DNA of 64,000 nt from Haemophilus sputorum CCUG 13788. Lineage in GTDB: Bacteria; Pseudomonadota; Gammaproteobacteria; Enterobacterales; Pasteurellaceae. This document shows positions 9,713-18,242 of the stretch, piece after piece. The stretch covers positions 62,001 to 126,000 of the forward strand of contig NZ_AFNK01000079.1 in assembly GCF_000238795.1 (NCBI RefSeq), in the 5' to 3' direction. The notes beneath the pieces are model-generated. The model was not told the DNA's origin, did not search any database, and saw only the letters and a list, made by a program, of their open reading frames with translations. A program made the translations under genes and the position numbers. Position 1 is the stretch's first letter, and each line of letters starts with the position of its first letter.

Positions 9713-9727
9713 CAATAATAAGTGATG

Positions 9728-9750
9728 AAGCGCATCTTGTAGATGCGCTT
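9728..9750 (+). terminator. terminator of uraA
   Basis: Arms AAGCGCATCT and AGATGCGCTT surround a three-base loop and are followed by a run of T. Confidence 0.88.
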
Positions 9751-9787
9751 TTTTTGCAAAAAATTTTTAAAATCAGACCGCTTGTAA

Positions 9788-9803
9788 TGTGAGGTAGATC
9801 ACA
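9788..9803 (+). promoter_or_regulatory. CRP binding site for the thiamine uptake operon
   Basis: TGTGAGGTAGATCACA is a perfect TGTGA-N6-TCACA match. Its centre (9795.5) is about 61 bases upstream of the start site predicted from the promoter at 9821-9849, the classical class I activation distance. Confidence 0.8.
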
Positions 9804-9820
9804 AAATTTAAATGAAAAGT

Positions 9821-9849
9821 TTGTTTTTGTTCTCGGTTTTTACTAGAAT
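9821..9849 (+). promoter_or_regulatory. sigma70 promoter of the thiamine uptake operon
   Basis: TTGTTT at 9821-9826 and TAGAAT at 9844-9849 are separated by 17 bases. Transcription would start near 9856, just ahead of the TPP riboswitch. Confidence 0.75.
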
Positions 9850-9862
9850 TTTGCAACATATT

Positions 9863-9930
9863 AGTCGGGGTGCCATAGGCTGAGATAATACCCGTGAACC
9901 TGAAACAGTTAACACTGACGTAGGAAACTA
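9863..9930 (+). promoter_or_regulatory. TPP riboswitch (thi-box)
   Basis: The leader has the invariant thi-box elements in order: CGGGGTGCC, GGCTGAGATAATACCCGTGAACCTGA and the 3' block CTGACGTAGGAAAC. These form the two parallel arms that bind thiamine pyrophosphate. TPP binding would turn off expression of the following transport genes, which fits a thiamine-precursor uptake operon. The limits are set by the conserved helix. Confidence 0.95.
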
Positions 9931-9931
9931 A

Positions 9932-10000
9932 ATGATGAAACCATTTCTTTTATTTTCTCCCCTTTTTGCTTTTCTTGCTATTTTCCCTTTGAACGCTTGA
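9932..10000 (+). CDS. 22-residue hydrophobic leader ORF
   Basis: An open frame encodes MMKPFLLFSPLFAFLAIFPLNA, starting two bases after the TPP riboswitch core and ending 10 bases before the ATPase gene. It looks like a signal peptide that stops where a mature protein would begin. It may be a leader peptide coupling translation to the riboswitch, a remnant of a displaced binding-protein gene, or chance. The riboswitch 3' end (TAGGAAA) could supply its ribosome site. Confidence 0.4.
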   Translation: MMKPFLLFSPLFAFLAIFPLNA

Positions 10001-10010
10001 TGAGGTTGCT

Positions 10011-10733
10011 ATGTTTTGCCTCCAAGTCCAAGGTTTATCTTTGCAATTTGCCGGACAATCGCTGTTTGATAATTTGAACTTTAATGTGAAGCAAGGCGAA
10101 TGGGTTGCACTTTTAGGCAGCTCAGGCGTTGGAAAATCAACGCTTTTACGCGCAATTGCGGGGCTTGAGCAATCCGCCGTAAGTGCAGGAAAGATTCATT
10201 TTGCCCCTCATCTCAAATTAGCTTGGTTGGCGCAACAGGATTGCCTTTTTCCTTGGCTTTCAGTATTAGATAACGTTCAGCTTGCACAACATTTAAAAGG
10301 CACAAAAAATGCTGAAAGTTTAGCAAAAGCTGAAGCATTATTAGCTGCAGTCAATATGCAAGCACATATCCACAAGGCTTGTTATCAACTGTCAGGCGGG
10401 CAACGCCAACGTGTCGCATTAGCTAGAACCTTGATGCAAGAGGCGGATTTAATTTTAATGGATGAGCCTTTCTCTGCATTAGATGCGGTAACGCGTATGC
10501 AGCTACAAGATCTCGCATGTGAGTTGTTGCATGAGAAAACCGTCATTTTAGTGACGCATGATCCACAAGAAGCCATTCGGTTAGCCGATAGCCTCTATAT
10601 TTTGCAAGGTCACCCTGCGCAAATGCATTTAGTGAGTCAATTAAGTGGCGCGAAACCACATAACATGGCTCAAGCAACCGCTTGGCAATTACAAGAAGAA
10701 CTGATTGCTAAGTTAATGCAGGAGGCATCATGA
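10011..10733 (+). CDS. thiZ: thiamine precursor ABC transporter, ATP-binding protein (ThiZ-like)
   Basis: The ATPase of an ABC importer. Walker A is GSSGVGKS near residue 36, the signature is LSGGQRQR near 127 and Walker B is LILMDEPFSALD near 148. It is of the nitrate/sulfonate/taurine-like subfamily. In Haemophilus and Bacilli this subfamily, with an NMT1-type binding protein and TenA, imports hydroxymethylpyrimidine precursors such as formylaminopyrimidine. It lies behind a TPP riboswitch and overlaps the permease gene by ATGA at 10730-10733. Confidence 0.9.
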   Translation: MFCLQVQGLSLQFAGQSLFDNLNFNVKQGEWVALLGSSGVGKSTLLRAIAGLEQSAVSAGKIHFAPHLKLAWLAQQDCLFPWLSVLDNVQLAQHLKGTKNAESLAKAEALLAAVNMQAHIHKACYQLSGGQRQRVALARTLMQEADLILMDEPFSALDAVTRMQLQDLACELLHEKTVILVTHDPQEAIRLADSLYILQGHPAQMHLVSQLSGAKPHNMAQATAWQLQEELIAKLMQEAS

Positions 10734-11476
10734 AAAAATTAGCTAATTGGCTTGGCTTGTTTCTTTTATTGATTGGCTTATGGCAAGCGGTAGTTTCAAT
10801 ATTTATCTTACCAACCTATCTTTTCCCTTCACCGATAGCGGTTTTTGAGCGTTTATTACAGCACACTGATTTATTGCTCAGCCATGCTAAGGTTACTCTA
10901 ATTGAAATCGCATTGGGCTTAATTTGTGGGTTTATATTGGGGTTAATTTCTGCTTTATTGCTCACACTTTCACGCCGCGTTTCTGCCTTTTTAATGCCGT
11001 TGCTGGTTATCTCCCAAGCAGTGCCTGTTTTCGCGATTGCCCCACTTTTAGTGTTGTGGTTGGGATATGGCATGGCTTCTAAAATCGCTATGGCAGTATT
11101 GATTATCTATTTCCCCGTTACGGCTGCTTGTTATGACGGTTTACGTAATACGCCTCAATCTTGGGTACAACTGGCGCAAACTTTACAAATTTCTCCACAG
11201 GCAATGTTGTTTAAGGTGCGTTTGCCTGCTGCATTGCCCGCATTAGCTTCAGGCCTACGAATTGCAGTTTCTATTGCACCCATTGGGGCAGTGGTTGGCG
11301 AATGGGTGGGGTCTTCAGAAGGGTTAGGCTATTTAATGTTGCAAGCCAATGCCAGAATGCAAATTGATCTAATGTTTGCTGCACTATTTTTATTGTTACT
11401 AATTGCGCTTTGCTTATATTTTTTCACTGATTACTGGCTACGCCGATCACTACCTTGGGTTCGTTATATTCATTAA
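10730..11476 (+). CDS. thiX: thiamine precursor ABC transporter, permease (ThiX-like)
   Basis: A 248-residue inner-membrane permease with about six hydrophobic segments. It has the cytoplasmic EAA-like loop of the BPD transport family (ASGLRIAVSIAPIGAVVGEW) that contacts the ATPase. Its start overlaps the ATPase stop. Context (TPP riboswitch, TenA, NMT1-type binding protein) assigns it to import of the pyrimidine moiety of thiamine. Confidence 0.9.
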   Translation: MKKLANWLGLFLLLIGLWQAVVSIFILPTYLFPSPIAVFERLLQHTDLLLSHAKVTLIEIALGLICGFILGLISALLLTLSRRVSAFLMPLLVISQAVPVFAIAPLLVLWLGYGMASKIAMAVLIIYFPVTAACYDGLRNTPQSWVQLAQTLQISPQAMLFKVRLPAALPALASGLRIAVSIAPIGAVVGEWVGSSEGLGYLMLQANARMQIDLMFAALFLLLLIALCLYFFTDYWLRRSLPWVRYIH

Positions 11477-11484
11477 GAGGTTTT

Positions 11485-12135
11485 ATGCTAAAACAACTTA
11501 TTCAGCAATCGCAGCCTGACTGGCAGCATTATATTGAGCACGATTTTGTCAAACAGTTAGCTACAGGTTCATTACCTGCCGATTGTTTTCGCCATTATCT
11601 AAAACAAGATTATATCTATCTTTTTCATTACAGCAGAGCTTTCGCTTTAGCGATTTTTAAAGCAAAAGATTTTGCGCAAATGGAAACACCTCGTAAAGCA
11701 TTAGACGCTATTTGCCAAGAGATCCAGCTGCATCTTAATTATTGCCAAGAATGGGGAATTAGCGAAGAAGAAATCTTTAATACACAAGAAAGTGCAGCCT
11801 GTATTGCTTATACACGTTATCTACTTGATTGTGGTGCAAATGGCGGTTTAGCAGAAATTTACGCTGCAATTACCCCTTGTGCGGTCGGTTATGCTGAAGT
11901 TGGCCGTTATATTTGTGATAACTATCCTAGACTGCCGAATAATCCCTATCAAACGTGGATTGATACTTATGCCAGCGAGGATTTCCAACAAGTAGCAAAA
12001 GAAACCGCTGATTTTCTTAATCAATGCTGTGCTCATCTTAATGCCGAACAATTACAGAATATCCAAAAAATTTTTACCACAGCCACTCGCCTAGAAATTG
12101 GGTTTTGGCAAATGGGGCTAGATTTATCTGAATAA
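11485..12135 (+). CDS. tenA: thiaminase II / aminopyrimidine aminohydrolase TenA
   Basis: TenA hydrolyses aminomethyl-HMP, a breakdown product of thiamine, to HMP so that the pyrimidine can be reused. The 216-residue all-helical product has the typical FRHYLKQDYIYLFHYSRAFA segment, with the catalytic aspartate in the QDY motif. It also has CxxIQLHLNYC-like and TPCAVGYAEVG regions. The frame is open from 11455, inside thiX. ATG 11485 with the upstream AAGAGG is the likely start. The gene lies between permease and binding protein, so the operon couples uptake with salvage. Confidence 0.93.
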   Translation: MLKQLIQQSQPDWQHYIEHDFVKQLATGSLPADCFRHYLKQDYIYLFHYSRAFALAIFKAKDFAQMETPRKALDAICQEIQLHLNYCQEWGISEEEIFNTQESAACIAYTRYLLDCGANGGLAEIYAAITPCAVGYAEVGRYICDNYPRLPNNPYQTWIDTYASEDFQQVAKETADFLNQCCAHLNAEQLQNIQKIFTTATRLEIGFWQMGLDLSE

Positions 12136-12149
12136 TAAAAGGAGACAAA

Positions 12150-13097
12150 ATGAAAAAACGTTACTTACTCACATTGCTTGCGAGCGCCTTAGCGCTAAAT
12201 AGCCAAGCGGCAGAAAAGCAAAAAATCTCGTTAATGCTTGACTGGTTCGTCAACCCAGATCATGCTGCATTGATTGTGGCACAACAAAAAGGCTTTTTTG
12301 CAGAGCAGAATTTGGAAGTGGAAATTATTGAGCCGGCTGACCCTTCATTACCCCCTAAATTAGTGGCGGCAGGTAAAGCAGATTTAGCGGTAGATTACCA
12401 ACCTCAATTACAAATGCAGTTAGATGAAAAACTGCCTTTAGTTCGTATTGCAACGCTTGCGAATTCACCGTTAAACAGCTTAGTGGTGTTAGAAAATAGT
12501 GAAATTAAAACGTTAGCGGATTTGAAAGGCAAAAAAATTGGCTATTCGGTCAGTGGCTTTGAAACGGCTTTACTAGAAACCATGCTTAAGTCTGCAGGGG
12601 TAAGCCTCAAAGATGTGCAGCTAGTGAATGTGAATTGGTCGCTTTCTCCTTCACTTATCAGCAAACAAGTTGATGCCGTTATTGGTTCATTCCGTAATTT
12701 TGAATTGAATCAACTTGCAATTGAAGGGCATCAAGGCAAAGCGTTTTTCCCTGAAAAGCATGGCGTGCCAAATTATGATGAGCTCATTATTGTGGCAAAT
12801 AAAGATAAGCTGGAAGCGCCGAAATATCGTGACTTTGTGCGGGCTTTAACACAGGCGAGTGCTTATTTAAAAGCGCATCCACAAGAAAGCTGGGAGTTGT
12901 TTGTCAGTTATAAACCCGCTGAGCTAGATAATGAATTGAATCGTCGCGCATGGAAAGATACGCTGCCTTATCTAACTGAGAAGCCAAGCGCATTTGATTT
13001 TGCCACTTATGAAAAAATGGCTGATTTCATGCAGCAACAAGGGTTAATCAAAAACAAGTTTTCGGTCACAGACTATGTTGTTGATTTAGCGCCATAA
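12150..13097 (+). CDS. thiY: thiamine precursor ABC transporter, binding protein (ThiY-like)
   Basis: A periplasmic substrate-binding protein of the NMT1/ThiY family, 315 aa. A signal peptide ends near SQAAEKQ (residues 18-24). The mature part opens with KISLMLDWFVNPDHAALIVAQ, typical of pyrimidine-precursor binding proteins. It is the last gene of the TPP-controlled operon, 14 bases after tenA, with ribosome site AGGAG. No thiM, thiD or thiE follows. Confidence 0.9.
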   Translation: MKKRYLLTLLASALALNSQAAEKQKISLMLDWFVNPDHAALIVAQQKGFFAEQNLEVEIIEPADPSLPPKLVAAGKADLAVDYQPQLQMQLDEKLPLVRIATLANSPLNSLVVLENSEIKTLADLKGKKIGYSVSGFETALLETMLKSAGVSLKDVQLVNVNWSLSPSLISKQVDAVIGSFRNFELNQLAIEGHQGKAFFPEKHGVPNYDELIIVANKDKLEAPKYRDFVRALTQASAYLKAHPQESWELFVSYKPAELDNELNRRAWKDTLPYLTEKPSAFDFATYEKMADFMQQQGLIKNKFSVTDYVVDLAP

Positions 13098-13210
13098 CGG
13101 TTATTTTTTGGTGAATAAATCAACGTTTTTTGACAAAGATTGATCTAGTTCTCTCAGTCTTTGGCATAGATGTGGCATAATAGCCCAAATTTTTTTGCGA
13201 TGATTTTATT

Positions 13211-15133
13211 ATGCTTCCGGAATTGGGCTATTTTTCATTAATTTTGGCGGCGGTGGCTGCCGCCTTTCAAGTGGGTTGTTCTCTTTTTAGCGAACTGTTT
13301 AAACGACCGCATTATTTAGCGTTAAATCCGCTATTAACCGGCGTACAGTCGCTGTTTTCTCTGCTTTCCTTTGCTCTGTTAGCGCACGCTTTTTTAACGG
13401 ATGATTTTACCGTTATCTATGTTGCCCAGCATTCTAATAGCCAATTACCTGATTTCTTTAAATTTGCGGCAACGTGGGGGGGGCATGAAGGTTCCATGTT
13501 GTTTTGGCTTGCCGCATTAACACTTTGGACAGGCGTATTTTGCATTTTTGCGGATAAATCTGACCGCTTGTTCTACCATCGTACTTTAGCCATGATTGGG
13601 CTCATTGCGTTAGGGTTCATGCTTTTTATCTTGCTTGTTTCAAGCCCATTTGAGCGAAGTTTCCCGCCACCACCAGAAGGGCGAGATTTAAACCCAATGT
13701 TGCAAGATGTGGGGCTGATTTTTCACCCACCATTGCTTTATTTAGGTTATGTTGGTTTTGCCATTAGTTTTGCAATGGTTGTGGCAAGTTTGGTATCAGG
13801 CTGTTTTGATGCCGCAGTCGCGCGCTGGATTCGCCCATGGACGATGATTTCTTGGGGCTTTTTAACCGCGGGGATTATTCTTGGTGCTTGGTGGGCATAT
13901 TATGAGTTAGGCTGGGGCGGCTGGTGGTTCTGGGACCCTGTTGAAAATGCCTCTTTAATGCCGTGGTTATTAGGCACTGCGTTAGTGCATTCATTGATAG
14001 TCAGTGAAAAACGTGGTGTGTTTAATTACTGGACGATTCTATTAGCGATTTTTGCTTTTGCATTAAGTTTGCTTGGTACCTTTATTGTTCGCTCTGGAGT
14101 TTTAACTTCTGTTCATGCTTTTGCGGTGGATCCTGACCGTGGCATGGCATTGCTTATTCTCTTTTTTAGCTTAAGCTTTATTGCATTGGCATTATTTGCT
14201 TTCCGTGTGAATCTTTGGCAAGGCGAAGTACGTTTCTTACTTTGGTCAAAAGAAACCGCCTTTTTACTGATTAACGGTTTGTTTGCCGTAGCGGCTTCTG
14301 CGGTATTGGTTGGTACCTTCTATCCAATGGTTTTTACGGCAATGAACTGGGGATCAATTTCCGTTGGCGCGCCATATTTTAACCACGTATTCACGCCGCT
14401 TGCGCTGTTGTTAATGGTTGCGATGGGAATTGCAGTCGTATTGCGTTGGAAGAGTGTGCCAACTAAACAGATCTTATGGCGACTCTATTTATTGCCGGTA
14501 GCCGTACTGCTTGCTGTAGCACTTACTATGCAAACGTTGACACAAGTTGCTTATACATTACAAATTTTGCCGACAATTTTTATTAGCTTGGCAATTTGGA
14601 TTATTCTGACTCATTTGCCTTATTTGCGATATATGTGGCAAATTCGACCGCTTGCAATGCGCCTAGCGCATATCGGTTTTGCAATTTGCGTGATTGGAGC
14701 GATGATGAACAGTTATTATGGCGATGAAAAAGGGGTAAGATTAAAACCGAATGAGTCTGCCACTTTAGCGGGGTTTAGTTTCACTTACGATGATTATCAA
14801 GATGTGATTGGCGCAAACTACACGGCTGAGCGTGCTATTTTTAAGATTGCTAAAGAGAACGAAACGCTTGCACAAGTAGCCCCAGAACGTCGCTATTATG
14901 ATGTACGAACCATGACGATGGCAGAAGTAGGGCTTTATCATCATTTCTTAGATGATATTTATATTGTCATGGGCGATAAATTTGGCAATTTAGAATATGC
15001 GTTTAGATTGCATTATAAACCTTATGTTCGCGCACTTTGGCTTGGTGGCATTGTGATGGTATTTGCCTCTTTATTAGCATTATTTGGCTATCGCCAAGCG
15101 AATAGAAAAGCGCATAAACAAAGTAATAAATGA
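13211..15133 (+). CDS. ccmF: cytochrome c haem lyase subunit (CcmF/NrfE family)
   Basis: A 640-residue polytopic inner-membrane protein that attaches haem to apocytochrome c. It carries the tryptophan-rich WWD signature (WGGWWFWDPVENASLMPWL near residues 236-254), flanked by histidines that bind haem. Four genes follow in the order ccmF, ccmG, ccmH, ccmI with overlaps, and ccmABCDE is absent. The set could be the general CcmFGHI lyase module, or the NrfEFG-type lyase dedicated to nitrite reductase that many Pasteurellaceae carry separately. Sequence alone does not decide between them. Confidence 0.9.
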   Translation: MLPELGYFSLILAAVAAAFQVGCSLFSELFKRPHYLALNPLLTGVQSLFSLLSFALLAHAFLTDDFTVIYVAQHSNSQLPDFFKFAATWGGHEGSMLFWLAALTLWTGVFCIFADKSDRLFYHRTLAMIGLIALGFMLFILLVSSPFERSFPPPPEGRDLNPMLQDVGLIFHPPLLYLGYVGFAISFAMVVASLVSGCFDAAVARWIRPWTMISWGFLTAGIILGAWWAYYELGWGGWWFWDPVENASLMPWLLGTALVHSLIVSEKRGVFNYWTILLAIFAFALSLLGTFIVRSGVLTSVHAFAVDPDRGMALLILFFSLSFIALALFAFRVNLWQGEVRFLLWSKETAFLLINGLFAVAASAVLVGTFYPMVFTAMNWGSISVGAPYFNHVFTPLALLLMVAMGIAVVLRWKSVPTKQILWRLYLLPVAVLLAVALTMQTLTQVAYTLQILPTIFISLAIWIILTHLPYLRYMWQIRPLAMRLAHIGFAICVIGAMMNSYYGDEKGVRLKPNESATLAGFSFTYDDYQDVIGANYTAERAIFKIAKENETLAQVAPERRYYDVRTMTMAEVGLYHHFLDDIYIVMGDKFGNLEYAFRLHYKPYVRALWLGGIVMVFASLLALFGYRQANRKAHKQSNK

Positions 15134-15143
15134 GAAAAATAGA

Positions 15144-15677
15144 ATGAAAAAAGCCTTTTTATTTTTACCGCTGTTGTTATTGGTGGCGATTGTAGCAATG
15201 CTTACAGTGCCGTTAATGAATAAAGACAATCTTTCACCGACTGAAGATTGGCGCGATAAGCCCATTCCTGAGTTTGTGGGGAAAAATTTGCTTGATCCAA
15301 ACGCACGTTTAAATAATAACAGTTTGCCGAAAGAGCCCTATATTCTTAATGTTTGGGCAAGTTGGTGCACTTGGTGTATTAAAGAATTCCCGATTTTGCA
15401 CAAGCTTAAGGCAGAAGGCGTGCCAATTGTTGGGCTGACTTATAGCGATCAGCCTAATGATGCAAGAGAGGCATTAACGCAATGGGGAAACCCGTTTCAT
15501 TTAGTGATTGATGATTATGAAAAAGGCTTCTTAATTCAAACCCTGAAAGTCTCTTCTGCGCCTTCAAGCTATTTGATCGACAAACACGGCGTAGTGCGTT
15601 ATCAACAAAAAGGCTACAACCCTGATTTCGAGCAAGATTTTCTGCCTCGCTTAAAAGCCTTACGAGAGGAAAAATAA
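15144..15677 (+). CDS. dsbE: thiol:disulfide interchange protein CcmG/DsbE
   Basis: A membrane-anchored periplasmic thioredoxin-like protein that keeps apocytochrome CxxCH cysteines reduced. One N-terminal membrane segment (residues 4-22) precedes a thioredoxin fold with active site WCTWC near residue 72 and the cis-proline region SSAPSSYLID. The frame is open from 15084 inside ccmF; ATG 15144, ten bases after the ccmF stop, gives the normal length (177 aa). It ends abutting ccmH. Confidence 0.92.
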   Translation: MKKAFLFLPLLLLVAIVAMLTVPLMNKDNLSPTEDWRDKPIPEFVGKNLLDPNARLNNNSLPKEPYILNVWASWCTWCIKEFPILHKLKAEGVPIVGLTYSDQPNDAREALTQWGNPFHLVIDDYEKGFLIQTLKVSSAPSSYLIDKHGVVRYQQKGYNPDFEQDFLPRLKALREEK

Positions 15678-16090
15678 TGCGAAAAATTTTGCAAAAAATG
15701 GCTTTAATTTTACCGCTTGTCATGAGTGTTGTTGCTCAAGCAGAAATGGTGGATACCTTTGAATTCCATTCCGATGCCGATCGTATTCGTGCGGTGGCGT
15801 TAGCAAAATCACTTCGTTGTCCGCAATGTCAAAACCAGAACTTAGTGGAATCGAATGCGACGACGGCTTATAAACTTCGTCTTGAGGTTTATCAAATGGT
15901 CAATGAAGGGAAATCTGATCAAGAAATCATTGAAATAATGACTCAACGTTTTGGGCAGTTTGTAAATTACAATCCCCCATTTAACCCGCACACTTGGGCA
16001 CTTTGGGGAATTCCGGTTGGGCTAGTGGTGATTTTATTTTCTGCTATTTTCTGGCGAACCAAACGCCGTAAAGCGGAGGCAAAATTATGA
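15677..16090 (+). CDS. ccmH: cytochrome c biogenesis protein CcmH/NrfF (short form)
   Basis: A 137-residue periplasmic thiol protein with an N-terminal signal peptide, the redox motif LRCPQCQNQNL near residue 50 and a C-terminal membrane anchor. It reduces or presents apocytochrome c to the lyase. The short form without a fused TPR domain is consistent with the separate TPR gene that follows. Its start overlaps the dsbE stop and its stop overlaps the next start (ATGA). Confidence 0.92.
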   Translation: MRKILQKMALILPLVMSVVAQAEMVDTFEFHSDADRIRAVALAKSLRCPQCQNQNLVESNATTAYKLRLEVYQMVNEGKSDQEIIEIMTQRFGQFVNYNPPFNPHTWALWGIPVGLVVILFSAIFWRTKRRKAEAKL

Positions 16091-16842
16091 AAACACGTGC
16101 TGAAATCAGCCAAGAAACTTATGAGCAAGCATTAAAGTTAGCGCAACACTTACCAAATGATTTAGCGGCTGAGTTAAAAGAAGAAGCGCAAGCCCGTTTT
16201 GAGTTTGAGCAGCAAGCGGTCGAAAAATCGCAAAAATTTACCAAAAAACGCCCGCTTGTTATCGTAGCCATATTGGTATTAGCGTTAGTAGCTGCAGTGG
16301 CCGTGGGTATTTATGCGCAAACCGGACGTTTTCAAATTGTGCAAAAAGGCGAGCAGCTTCACCAAGCTTTTGAAGTGCAATCTGCGCTAGAAAGTAAAGA
16401 ACAGAAAAACAGTCATTATATTCTCAGCCTACAAGATAGATTACGTGCAAACCCTAACGATGGCGATTTGTGGTATGAATTGGGGCAAGCATATGCATTA
16501 AATAATGATTTTAATGCAGCCATTATCTGCTTTGACAACGCACAAAAAGTGCTAGGTAAAAAGGCGGCGATTTTAGGCGCAATGGCAACTGCTGATTACT
16601 ATGAAAATGGTCAAAACTTATCAGAAAATGCCAAAGCGTGGCTTGCTGAATCTTTAAAATTAGATGCTAAAGAGAGTGCTAGTCTGCTGTTGCTTGCAAC
16701 CGATGCTTATCGAAATAAAGATTATGCTGGCGCTGTGAGTTATTGGCGCCGTGTTTTAGATAGCGATAATGAAGCGCTGGATAGACGCGCTGTGATTCAA
16801 AGTATTGCAGAAGCGCAGGCAAAATTAAAAGTGCAACAGTAA
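16087..16842 (+). CDS. ccmI: cytochrome c biogenesis TPR protein (CcmI/NrfG family)
   Basis: A 251-residue protein with a short cytoplasmic N-terminal region, a membrane segment at about residues 56-76 and tetratricopeptide repeats in the periplasmic part (LWYELGQAYALNNDFNAAI and a second repeat near 200). CcmI/NrfG proteins hold the C-terminus of apocytochrome c for the lyase. It ends the four-gene unit and is followed by a terminator. Confidence 0.85.
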   Translation: MKTRAEISQETYEQALKLAQHLPNDLAAELKEEAQARFEFEQQAVEKSQKFTKKRPLVIVAILVLALVAAVAVGIYAQTGRFQIVQKGEQLHQAFEVQSALESKEQKNSHYILSLQDRLRANPNDGDLWYELGQAYALNNDFNAAIICFDNAQKVLGKKAAILGAMATADYYENGQNLSENAKAWLAESLKLDAKESASLLLLATDAYRNKDYAGAVSYWRRVLDSDNEALDRRAVIQSIAEAQAKLKVQQ

Positions 16843-16866
16843 TTTTGCAAATCTTAAGAAAAATAT

Positions 16867-16891
16867 GCCCGCTTGTTTAGCGGGCTTTTTT
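16867..16891 (+). terminator. terminator of the ccmF-ccmI unit
   Basis: GCCCGCT and AGCGGGC enclose a five-base loop and are followed by TTTTTT. The next 215 bases up to the Tli4-like gene are AT-rich with no clear element except the 52-base direct repeat at 17057. Confidence 0.85.
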
Positions 16892-17056
16892 ACAGAAACC
16901 TACCAGAAACGAGTAATATATTCTCTTTAAAATGGATTGTATATGTCACGCAATGTGCTTGATAATGTCATTATTTAATATAGTGTAAAGTTGCACTTAT
17001 CATTAAAAACATATAAACTTATCGACCAAGCGCAATATGGAAAGAAAGGCGCCAGC

Positions 17057-17108
17057 AAAAATTCCATTTTATTTAGCATTCTCAAATTTACAGTAAGGAA
17101 GAGATCAC
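17057..17108 (+). repeat. direct repeat upstream of the first Tli4-like gene
   Basis: The 52 bases before the ATG recur almost unchanged at 18471-18522 (two differences seen by eye), including the ribosome site AGGAAG. The repeat continues into the coding region, so the duplication unit includes the leader. Confidence 0.85.
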
Positions 17109-18182
17109 ATGCCGAAGATGAAAATTTCTAAACTGATGTTTTATAGCACTGTTTTGACTAGTGTTATGTTGTCTTCTTGCAGTCAACACCCCAAAACCCA
17201 CTCAGCAGTAGAAAATACAGCAAGCAATGGTGCTCAAAAAGCGACAAGGTATTGGACTGAACAGCCATTTTGCAGTGGTCGCTACCAAATTAACTTACCG
17301 GTTAATCGTAAAGATGGCACCAGTTGGATTAAATACAATGGTTGGCAGGTAACCGTACGACCAGACTATTGGAATAAATCAGTAGAGTTGGCGTCAAAGA
17401 TCCAGAAGCTAGGTCATAATGGAAGTGATATTTTTATAGAAAACCGTACAATCGTTCCTAATAAAGCGATAGCTACGGTGACACAGGCTCCTGCCGTATG
17501 GAGTAATCCGACGTTACCAGAGGTAAAAGGGATGCTCTATTATGTCGATTATAGGTTCAAATTAAGTAAGAACGATGCCTATACGGTTAGAGCTTTTGTA
17601 CGTATTATGCCTGTTAACGGTAAAGAGCCACCAAACCTTAAACAGCTGGAAAAAAGTAAAGTTGATGAAGCTATTGGGTATTTACAGAATGATTTTTTCA
17701 ACAAGATTAGAGATCGTAGTGAGAGCGATATTCCGCAGCAACAGGGTGTCTGCCTGACAGAGGGGTTTATTGCTGATAAGGGATCCGAGCCATTTTGGGG
17801 CAGAGTGGGTATCAAAATCAAAGATTATAAAGACGTTTATGCTGAGCTAACGACGGGGGGAGCTTTGGAGGAAGGTGATAAACCACTATTAGAGCGAGAT
17901 CTTTTCGCTAAAGATAGTGCCTGGGATAAACTCCTCTCGTGGACGAAATACAGCACCATCCGCAAAGGAAAGCGCAATATCAATGATATGGTCGGCAGTG
18001 AAAAACTGGTTAAGTTACAAGGAAATCGATATCTATTTATCTGGGAAAAAGATGATGGAAGCGTAAAATTTAAGATGACTTTCGGTACCAGTGATGACAA
18101 TTCTACTGGTTCCCCATTAAGTGAAAAGGAGGCTTTAACGGCTTGGGATGCAATATTGCCGACATTGAAAAAGCGAATTTGA
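17109..18182 (+). CDS. Tli4-like T6SS immunity lipoprotein, copy 1
   Basis: A 357-residue lipoprotein with a type II signal peptide and lipobox LSSC (Cys24). The mature part has features I associate with the Tli4 immunity family: FCSGRYQINLPVN near residue 58 and the mid-protein GVCLTEGFI near residue 217. Tli4 proteins protect against Tle phospholipase effectors of type VI secretion. No effector or T6SS gene is in the window, so this would be an orphan immunity gene. The family call rests on motif memory, not a search. A closely similar copy follows at 18523. Confidence 0.65.
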   Translation: MPKMKISKLMFYSTVLTSVMLSSCSQHPKTHSAVENTASNGAQKATRYWTEQPFCSGRYQINLPVNRKDGTSWIKYNGWQVTVRPDYWNKSVELASKIQKLGHNGSDIFIENRTIVPNKAIATVTQAPAVWSNPTLPEVKGMLYYVDYRFKLSKNDAYTVRAFVRIMPVNGKEPPNLKQLEKSKVDEAIGYLQNDFFNKIRDRSESDIPQQQGVCLTEGFIADKGSEPFWGRVGIKIKDYKDVYAELTTGGALEEGDKPLLERDLFAKDSAWDKLLSWTKYSTIRKGKRNINDMVGSEKLVKLQGNRYLFIWEKDDGSVKFKMTFGTSDDNSTGSPLSEKEALTAWDAILPTLKKRI

Positions 18183-18242
18183 TCAGATTTTTAATGAAAC
18201 TTACTACATTTATTAACTTTAAAGCTTAAGAAAGAGACAAAA

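Noticed and set aside
17579-18100. Minus-strand frames inside the Tli4-like genes
   Set aside because: They recur in both copies only because the sense strand is duplicated; low-quality serine/leucine-rich translations.
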